Shown here one piece after another: positions 55,945-64,000 of a stretch of DNA of 64,000 nt. A model generated the notes under the pieces. The model searched no databases and was not told the DNA's origin. It saw only the letters and a program-made list of their open reading frames with translations. A program made the translations under genes and the position numbers. Each line of letters begins with the position of its first letter. Positions within the stretch are counted from its first letter, which is position 1. This DNA is from Spinacia oleracea (taxonomy: Eukaryota; Streptophyta; Magnoliopsida; Caryophyllales; Amaranthaceae): positions 66,641,671 through 66,705,670 of the forward strand of contig NC_079492.1 of assembly GCF_020520425.1 (NCBI RefSeq), given 5' to 3'.

Positions 55945-56296
55945 TGGTTTTATGAAGCTAATTATGTAGCTCATAAGTGACCCCATTGTTCTCCTATATA
56001 TTGAGACTTTGAAAGGCTTTTTTAGATAGAACAGGCAAGCAAGTTCTTCCAAGTGAGAGAAAAATTTTGAGAGCCACTATTGAGTGAGAATTGTAATTCA
56101 TTGTATCCCTACTAGTACATATAGTAGAAGGCAAGTTTGCACTGGACTTCCGTCCCGCGGTTTTTCTCTTTTAAGAGGGTTTTCCGCGTCACCAAAATCT
56201 TCGTGTTTGATCTAATATTTATTTTCTTTCTAATTTCACTTTGCTCATTTTAATCACACAAAGAGGGAGAAGAGTAGTCTGCATACTTCTCCAACA
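55815..56296 (+). repeat. Second copy of the family-B 3' LTR remnant
   Basis: It is carried here by the 3.1-kb duplication and is not an independent insertion; it is followed by the same TAATA. Confidence 0.92.
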
Positions 56297-57681
56297 TAAT
56301 ACTACCACTGTTTTAAATACTTGCACAAACTAATTGTTTTTAGTTCGAGAGGAATCTCAATATTAATTTTAATCTATGTTTTTTTAGAAAATTTTATCAT
56401 AAGTAGTTTTTATTAATTACGAAGTATTTCCTTTATTTCTTCTTTTTCTAAATTTTCAATTTGATCAACTTATTTACTTTGCTTATTTAAGTCTATTCCT
56501 TAAATAAATAATTACTTTCTTAACAATGTGATTTCATTTGAAATGACAATTTCATTGAATAAAATTTATAATCAATTATTTCTTTAATTAGCTTCATTCA
56601 CAGTCAATTACAATTAAAAGTCAATTCAAAATTTACTTGAGTCCATACATGTTAGGTTCTTGCATTTTTTGTTTTTTGACGGATTGCATGTGCTTTGAAA
56701 TTTATTGTTGGTTCTAAAATGCGGAATTTTAAGGATAAATTAAGTATTTATTCCCTTAATTACTTACATTGTAATTGTGACTCTTAAAGCATTAGCTTTA
56801 TAAAAGAAGAAACGAATTTAATACGTATTAGTTTTATTAACTTTAGTAAACAAATTAATAATTGCATATTGAGATAAAATAAAAGAAGTTTGAAGTAAAA
56901 TAAATGCATAAAAAAATTAGAAGAATTTCAAAGGAATAAAAAAGATGAAATTATTTGATGCCCTTATTTTCATGAATATGTGTTGATTTTCGAGTGTGCT
57001 ATGCTATGCTATGCTTTGATTTATGGTATACCAAATTAGAAAATCAATCACAAATTTTAATTTCAACATTTACTATTACTCTAAGTTTTTTAGGGGGACC
57101 TTTGTAAGTTTTATTGATTATTTTCTTCTTTATACTGTCGACATGCTTTTTTTTTTTCTTGATTTAAGTCATTTCCTTTTATAATAGAGGTAATGTAGTT
57201 TAGTAGTAGCTTAATGAGTGTATTTTAATCATTTTACCTGGACACCAAATCATCCCCTCTTCCCTTATATAATAGAGCTCAATATTTAGTGTTTTTGTTA
57301 AATGATGTAGATAGTCATATAAATCTAACTATATTTGGCAATTCAAATATCTTTAGATAGTCATATATGTGGGCAAGCTAAGCAGATTTTAGAAAAGAGT
57401 CGTGCAAATACTTTAAGATAGTCATGATTATTCACGGCAATATGAATTATCATTTAAGAATATATTTTACGTTTTATATAGTTTGATATTAATTACACAC
57501 TTAGCTTATGTCAAAAAAAAAAATTAATTACACACACTATTGGCAATGTATGCTATGATTGCAAATTTACGCATATAAATGCCTTTTTGAATATACATAT
57601 TTAGATTGTCAATAGTAGATGATATACTTTGATAATCATTCTCCATATACGAATACTACCCAAAGTGTTACTATGTATATA

Positions 57682-58153
57682 TTAGGGGTGTTCAATTTCG
57701 GATATCGGATCCAATCCGAAATTTTCCTATCGGGGAAATGTGATCCGAAAGTTTCGGATATCCAGAAAATCCGGATATCTGAAAATCCGAAAACTATCCG
57801 AATTTTAACAAAATTAGAAAAATAATCACGTTTTAAACTAAACTTTTTCGGATATCCGATCCGAAATACCAGTAACCTTAAAATCGGATCAAATATCCGA
57901 TAATTTGGATCGGATTATTGGATTTTTCTATTGTTTTTTTTAAAATATTGAAATATTTTGGATATTTTGGATATCCGAAATGAAAAGAAAAAAAAAATTG
58001 ATCTGAATTCGGTACGAAAATCCAATTTATTTTTCGGATATCCGATCCGAAATATCCGAAATTTAAAACCAGATCGGATATCCAAAATTTCGGATCGGAT
58101 CATCAGATTTTCTCATCGGGTCAAACGGATCGGATATTTTTGCACACCCCTAG
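57682..58153. mobile_element. hAT-like MITE rich in GGATATCCG, copy 2
   Basis: It is the duplicate of 52984-53463. It has lost one TATTTTGGA unit (near 57960) and gained one base in a T/A run. The flanking TGTATATA and TGTATATG are retained. Confidence 0.75.
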
Positions 58154-58308
58154 TGTATATGACTATGCCATACCTCGAATAATGCACTCGTATCACTCAT
58201 ATTAATTATACTGGAGACCATTGTTTTATCTTATAATATATGACAAACGACATTAATAAAAAAATATTGTCTGCCAATATAAAAACTCTTTGGTTGTGAC
58301 ATTCATGA

Positions 58309-58309
<1 letters not shown>

Positions 58310-58371
<62 letters not shown>
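58310..58371. repeat. AT microsatellite, copy 2
   Basis: It is a longer (AT)n than in copy 1, as expected from slippage after the duplication. Confidence 0.9.
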
Positions 58372-58778
58372 CGTAGTATAGAAATTATAACTGTATTAAA
58401 AAAACCATAATTTTCAAATTTCATGGCTTAAGTAATCAAGTAACATATTAGCATTTTCATATTTGCAAGTTAATTTGTCATAATTTATTATATAATAGCG
58501 TAGATAATTGAAACATTTGTGCAATAATTACTTAAGTCTATGCTTACGTGCAGAAATATATGTCCATATACGCAACAACAATGGAGGGGACTGGAACCTA
58601 TCCACCTAAAATTCGCCCCAAATCCGGATTAGCCCTAAGGATGAACCGGGTGCTAACACCAAAAAAAAATTATATTTTGTTAATATATTATCTAAGTCAA
58701 AATAGTAAAATGACATGGATATTATTTTATTAAATAACATATAATCAACTTTTTAGGTTTAATAGAGAATATTTATCA

Positions 58779-58943
58779 TGTTACGATATGTAATATGGAT
58801 GCCCATTATACCCCGTCAGTATCTCCGGAATATTTTAGGGTTCAGTAAAACCCTAACTATTATACCATATATATACCCGGTACTATATGGAATAATACAC
58901 ACAACACTATTTTCTCTCTTATCTCTCTTGTGTATTCACAACA
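58779..58943 (+). repeat. Putative 5' LTR of the family-C element
   Basis: It would run from TGTTACGATATG to TTCACAACA, 165 bases, with a TATATATA box at 58868-58875. The next bases, CGTTATCAACACC, resemble the CGTTATCAGCACG site that follows the LTR in many copia elements of this type. The boundary cannot be confirmed without the 3' LTR. Confidence 0.6.
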
Positions 58944-59625
58944 CGTTATCAACACCATTGTCAATTCATTGTCGGGAAAATAAAGCAAATTTTCTTCGAC
59001 GGAATAAAGTGGAAATAGCATGAAACGCCATTGCAATTGTAAGTCAATATCTATCGTTTAATTAATAATCAATTGATATTGTTATGTGATTCTTTGTTTT
59101 GGTCACTTAATACCTTGCGGCAATTGTTTTTGCGGTATTAGTATACAAGTAGTATGAAAGTACTAATTGTGTTAAGTTTGGGGATAGAATTGCAAGTGTA
59201 TTGTTTGATTTCTCTAACTTGTGTTCAATTATATATTAATGGTAATTTCATATTGAAAGAATATTATGCATTAGGACTGTCAATATTATGTGTCCCGATT
59301 GCAAGCAGTTACTCCGTAATTATCAATTCGATACCAAGTTGCTATTAATTTAAATAAATTTTTATTGTATTCACAATTCTTATAATTTGCGGTTACTATG
59401 TAAATTTGTCATAGTTTGATTTTTTATGTTCATCGTGAATTCTTGTGAATAGCAACTTGGTCACAATTATTGTGAATAGCAACTCCGTAATTATCAATTT
59501 GTTACTCCGGAAGTTACTATTGAATTTTGTTTGTATTTAAAATTCTTATAATTTTTGTTCATCCGCTATTATCCTTGAAAAGAAAACTATTCAATTAATA
59601 GTATTATTATTTTGTATTGTGAATT
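58944..59625 (+). other. Leader of the family-C element
   Basis: It is AT-rich and non-coding, with repeated short blocks (TAATTATCAATT; GCAACT[C/T]CGTAATTATC). No gene is supported. Confidence 0.55.
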
Positions 59626-60640
59626 ATGTCGAATCTTACAAAACTTGAATTTGCGGCCTTTGATATTACTGGAAAGAACTATTTGTCTTGGGTGTTAGAT
59701 GCTGAAATTCATCTAGATGCGAAAGACCTTGGTGATACAATCAAAGTAGGAAATAAAGCAACAAGTCAAAACAAAGCTAAGGCTATGATATTTTTTCGCG
59801 ATCACCTCATCAGGGCCTTAAGATTGCATACTTGACTATAAAAGATCCACAAGTCCTTTGGAGTAACCTAAAGGAAAATATGACCACCAGAAAACTGTGA
59901 TATTACCTAAAGCTCGTTATGACTGTTTACATTTAAGACTACAAGAGTTTAAGTTTGTAAGTGAATATAACTCAGCTATGTTTAGAATTACTTCACAATT
60001 GAAACTATGTGGAGAGAAAATCACTAATGAAGAAATGCTGGAGAAAACATATTATACTTTTCACGCAAACAATGTTGTCCTGCAGACACAATACCGTGAA
60101 AAGGGATTTAAGAAATATTCTGAATTTATATCTTGTCTCCTTGTGGCTGAGCAAAATAACGAGCTATTGATGAAAAATCAGGAATCACATCCAACTAGTT
60201 ATGCTCCATTCCCTGAAGCGAATGCGACATCCCATAATGGGAAAGACAAATACCACACCAACAATAGTGGTAGAGGACATGGTCACGAAAGTGGTCATGG
60301 ACGTGGACGTGGATACGTGTATGGTCGTGGCCGAGGTGGTTCATTCAAGAACGCGTATTCCCACCAGAAGTGGGACAATAAAGATGGTAACAAACAAGAA
60401 AAAGATAGAAATGAGAATGTGACCAATGTATGTTACCGTTGTGGAGGAAAAGGTCATTGGTCTCGTACATGTCGTACACCAAAACACTTGGTTGAGCTCT
60501 ATCAACAATCATTGAAGCAAAAGGAAAAGAAATTTGAAACAAATCTTGTGTACGAAGATGGCGAAGGTGACTTTGATTGTGGCAATACAACACACATGGA
60601 AGTTGTTAATTTCTTCACTACCTCTGAAGGGAATAATTAG
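59626..60640 (+). pseudogene. Family-C copia gag
   Basis: It encodes the structural protein of the element's virus-like particle. The first frame (MSNLTKLEFAAFDITGKNYL to RALRLHT) breaks near 59805-59835. The sequence continues in another frame with YLTIKDPQVLWSNLK. After a second shift near 59880 it gives TVILPKARYDCLHLRLQEF onward to 60640. A glycine/arginine-rich stretch (GRGHGHESGHGRGRGYVYGR) precedes the zinc knuckle CYRCGGKGHWSRTC (CX2CX4HX4C) at about 60431. It ends with TAG at 60638-60640. Two compensating frameshifts inactivate it. Confidence 0.9.
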
Positions 60641-63600
60641 TTCCTAGATTCGATTATGGTCATTTAAAGAATAAAACTTTGTTTCCTTGGATTCATGTTA
60701 TTTTATTTTGAATTTTACTTGTTTAAACTATGATTTCATATGACATTGTTAAATTTTGATTATTAAGTTATTCTTATTGTTATTTCATTTATTTAAAGAA
60801 CATGAATACTCCTCAAGTTCAGTTAGCAATGAATGGTGAAGATTTATGCCTAGAAGACATGCAACTTCTCATACCATACTGAAAAGCAAGATATATTTCT
60901 CTCATTTGACAATGAAAGAAACTATTGTGAGTACTATATCTGGTATTACAAAGATAATTGAAGGCTCCGGAAGATCAAATATATTATTGCCTATGGGAAC
61001 GAAATTTTAAATTGTTGATTCATTATATTCTCCCAAGTCTCGAAGAAATTTATTGAGCTTTAAAGATTTTCTACATAATAGATATCACGTTGAGACAATA
61101 AGTGAAGGAAATGTTGAATACCTTCACATCACGAGTATTACCCAAGGCACTAAGCATATTTTGGAGAAATTACCTGCATTCTCCACTGGTTTGTACTACA
61201 CTAAAATCAATACAATTGAAACATATGCTACAATAAACCAGAAGTTTACAAATAATTTCACTATTTGGCATGACCAGTTGGGCCACCCCGGTTCAATAAT
61301 GATGCGAAAAATACTTGAATGTTCTTGTGGACATTCATTGAAGAACCAGAAGATTCTTCCTAATTATTTCTCATGTGATTCTTTCTCACAAAGCAAGTTG
61401 ATAATACGACCTTCACCAGCCAAAATAAATTTTGCATCAATCATTTTTCTAGAACGTATACAAGGAGATATTTGTGGGCCAATTCACCCACCATGTGGAA
61501 CATTTAGATATTTTATAGTTTTAATTGACGCATCGAGTAGATGGTCACATGTATCCTTGTTATCAACTCGCAACCTGGCGTTTGCGAGACCACTTGCTCA
61601 GTTGATTAGATTATGAGCACATTTTCCAGACTTCCCTATGAAATCAATTCGTCTTGATAATGCTAGTGAATTTACTTCTCATGATTTTGATGATTATTTC
61701 ATGTCCGTTGGGATAAGGTGTTGAACATCTTGTAGCTCATGTTCATACACAGAATGGCCTAGCTGAATCATTAATCAAGTGTCTCCAGTTGATTGCTAGA
61801 CCATTACTTATGAAGTCCAAACTCCCAATCTCTGCTTAGGGACATGATATATTACGTGCAGCAGCATTAATTCGCATCAGGCCAACGAGTAATCAAAACT
61901 TCTCCCCATCACAATTGGTTTTTTGGTCAGGAACCAAATATTTCCCATCCGAAATTTTTTGGATGTGTTGTATATGTTCCAATTGCTCCACCATAGCGTT
62001 CTAAGATGGGTCCTTAAAGGAGGTTAGGAGTATATGTTGGATTTGAATCTGTTAGGTTATGATACATATAAATCATATATATTTCATGCGGAAAAACCAT
62101 AAAGCCAGGAATCCAAATTAATTGTCACATAACAATTAGCATAATTTAGGATGCATACTCTTTGTAGCGTGCCCTCCCTAGCTGCTCTCGAACCGAACAA
62201 GAACAAGTTTAGGACTCCAAATGTCGTCCCTCCGTAGATAGTCCACAGCACGTTCGGATCCGCCTTAGATTTAATTAACTAGAATTGCACCTAAGGTATT
62301 ATGATTTATTAGAATATTTGAGGCAATATTATTGTTAGTTTTAATCCTTAAAACTAGGTGAATACTTGAAATTATGTGTTCATAAATTATGAAAGCCATT
62401 ACATATTTATAGGGTAGGGATAATGGAATTAGAAGTCTACTAGGTTTCAAGTAATCTAAATCTATTAAATCTATTAGAATTAGACTTTACTTAAAACTAG
62501 TAACTTTAGGAAATTAATCTTTTTAATCTAATCCTAATTTCTTAAGGATTGGATGCATGCACGAACTTCAACACACACACGCGCACGGCCCACAAGAGTG
62601 CAGGCCATGTCCGCGCGCAGAGAAGCCCACGAACGGCTCGCAGCCCACGAGTGCTCGCAGCCCGCGTCTGCTCGCAGCACATGGCGCGCTGGGCCTGGCC
62701 TTGCGCTGGGCCTTGCGTGCCTTTGGCTGTTGCTGCTTATGCCTTGCGCGCTGGGCTTGCTAGGCGTGGGCCTGGCTTCGTGCTGGGCCTTGCGTCTAGC
62801 AAGCTCGTCCGATGTTTATTTCGTACGACGCGCTTCCGATTAATTTTCCGATTCCGGAATTCATTTCCGATTCGAACAATATTTAATATTTCCGATTCCA
62901 GAATTAATTTCCGTTTCGAACAAATATTTAATATTTCCGATTCCGGAATTATTTTCCGATTCCGATAATATTTCCGATTCAGACAATATTTCCGTTTCCG
63001 GCAATATTTCCGATTCCGGCAATATTTCCATTTCCAATAATATTTTCCGATATGTACCATGTTTCCGTTTCCGGCAACATCTACGACTTGGATAATATTT
63101 ATATTTCCGATACGATCCATATTTCCGTTTCCGGCAATATCATCGCTTCTGGAGTATTCATAATTTGCCTTTGATGATCTCAGCTCCCACTGGAACCGAG
63201 ATCCGTCGATTCCGAATATCCATAAATAGAGTATTTAATTCCTTTAAATACTTGATCCGTTCACGCACTATTTGTGTGACCCTAAGGGTTCAGTCAAGAG
63301 TAAGATGTGGATTAATATTATTAATTTCACTTGAACTGAAGCGGCCTCTAGCTAGGCATTCAGCTCACTTGATCTCACTAAATTATTAACTTGTATAATT
63401 AATACTGAACCGCATTTATTAGACTTAGCATTGAATGCATACTTGGACCAAGGGCATTATTTCCTTCAGAATCTCCATCAATAATTAAATATCTAGAGCC
63501 ATCCATATGGGATCTATTTAAGGCTCAATTTGTAGACTATCATTTTAATGAGTCGGTCTTTCCAACATTAGGGGGAGAAAATTAACAGCTAGAGAAGGAA

Positions 63601-64000
63601 ATCGGTTGAAATGAATTATCATTGTCTCAACTTGATCCTCGTACTAAACAATGTGAATTAGAAGTACAAAGGATAATTCATTTACAAAGCTTAGCAAATA
63701 AATTTCTAGACGCATTTACTAACCCAAATAGAGTGACCAAGTCACATATACCAGCTGTAAATTCTCCAATTAAAATTGATGTCCTAGCAGGACAATACCA
63801 AACTGCTACTAAGTCTACAACACGCATGAAGCGTGGTAGACCTATTGGTTCCAAAGATAAGAATCCTCGAAAAAGAAAAGGAGCGGCGATTCATAATGGC
63901 CAGACCGAGGAAGCAAAGAATTTTAAAGGATCTCCAAAAGAGACTTTAGACATGACGAATGAAGAAATGCAGGTACCTGACAATGAAGAGATATCAACTA
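60641..64000 (+). pseudogene. Family-C copia pol (protease, integrase, linker to RT), interrupted
   Basis: The protease block near 60830-60880 has lost one base where VDSATTH is expected, so the active site is out of frame. Integrase is clear at 61053-61616: FTIWHDQLGHPGSIMMRK for the zinc domain, IQGDICGPI for the first catalytic Asp and RLDNASEF for the second. Stops follow at 61614 and further on. The block around LAESLIKCLQ (third catalytic Glu) is readable near 61760. The solo LTR at 62050-63468 splits the gene. Beyond it the linker resumes as ESPSIIKYLEPSIWDLF and continues (RMKRGRPIGSKDKNPRKRK) to the window edge, with two stops near 63580-63610. Confidence 0.87.
62050..63468 (-). mobile_element. 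Solo LTR of family A inserted in family-C pol
   Basis: The plus-strand ends are TGTTAGGTTATG and ATTTCCTTCA, flanked by the 5-bp duplication GAATC (62045-62049 and 63469-63473). No internal sequence is present, so the element was reduced to one LTR by LTR-LTR recombination. It is more diverged from the other family-A LTRs than they are from each other, so it is either older or from a subfamily. A minus-strand TATAAATA is at 62404-62411 and the TTTCCG array at 62835-63155. Confidence 0.94.

Larger units (their letters stand above)
55632..58734 (+). repeat. 3.1-kb direct duplication, copy 2
   Basis: It has the same content and length as 50934-54036. The left junction lies inside the exon-like sequence of the spacer. 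The right junction lies 44 bases before the family-C LTR. There is no target duplication at the junctions that I can see. Confidence 0.95.
58779..64000 (+). mobile_element. Family-C Ty1/copia element, plus strand, right end outside the window
   Basis: A short LTR (58779-58943), a primer-site-like sequence, gag (59626-60640) and the start of pol (60641 onward) are visible in plus orientation. A family-A solo LTR (62050-63468) interrupts it after integrase. Reverse transcriptase and the 3' LTR are not in the window. The gag start (MSNLTKLEFAAFDITGKNYL) belongs to a copia group with short LTRs, distinct from families A and B. Confidence 0.85.

Noticed and set aside
50934-58734. The 3.1-kb repeats considered as LTRs of a large element
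   Set aside because: The ends are not TG...CA, there is no target duplication, no primer site or polypurine tract lies in the spacer, and the repeats contain parts of another element's pol and LTR.

Overview
This window reads as nuclear DNA of a flowering plant, most likely a eudicot, from a repeat-rich, gene-poor region. The evidence is the set of plant-type elements: Ty1/copia and Ty3/gypsy LTR elements with initiator-tRNA-Met-like primer sites, a plant mariner-like transposase, Tourist, Stowaway and hAT-like MITEs, an L1-type LINE, a Helitron Rep fragment and a FAR1-family pseudogene. I cannot name the species. There is no prokaryotic gene organisation, no recognisable tRNA or rRNA gene, no CRISPR array, and no gene I would call intact and host-functional.

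Layout, left to right. 1-5305: an internally deleted copia element of 'family A' (minus strand; LTR ends TGAAGG...CTAACA on the coding strand) inserted into the gag of a second family-A copy (5306-about 7690). About 7691-15610: an ancient, very decayed relative on the plus strand that has lost its 5' LTR but keeps a recognisable 3' LTR. 15876-17290: a FAR1/FRS-like (MULE-derived) pseudogene with an internal 303-bp tandem duplication. 18356-23181: a mariner-like element with 32-bp TIRs and a TA duplication. It carries a broken minus-strand transposase, a 944-bp Tourist MITE holding a roughly 550-bp microsatellite, and an unexplained second ORF on the plus strand. 24373-24905: a small unknown pseudogene. 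26760-27720: a Helitron Rep fragment. 28327-33478: a gypsy-type gag-protease-only element with a 2.4-kb solo LTR in its gag. 34325-35669: a 5'-truncated L1 LINE. 36300-37640: MITE-rich DNA.

37876-51598: a 'family B' copia element on the plus strand (TSD TAATA). A young, nearly intact family-A element (38437-48773, minus strand, TSD GTATC) is inserted inside its primer-binding site. The family-B 3' half is deleted, so integrase runs straight into the 3' LTR. 50934-54036 and 55632-58734: a recent 3.1-kb direct duplication that carries the end of family B plus flanking DNA. The 1.6-kb spacer holds what looks like a promoter/5'UTR/intron/first-coding-exon fragment of another gene. 58779-64000: a 'family C' copia element on the plus strand, broken in gag and protease, with a family-A solo LTR (62050-63468, TSD GAATC) in pol; it runs off the window.

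The genes here do not work together as a system. What they record is an order of events: nested insertion, LTR-LTR recombination (solo LTRs), microhomology deletion and segmental duplication. I found no convincing new defence, signalling or metabolic system. The items most worth a second look are the second ORF inside the mariner-like element, the insertion into a primer-binding site, the duplication with its chimeric ORF, and the gag-protease-only element.
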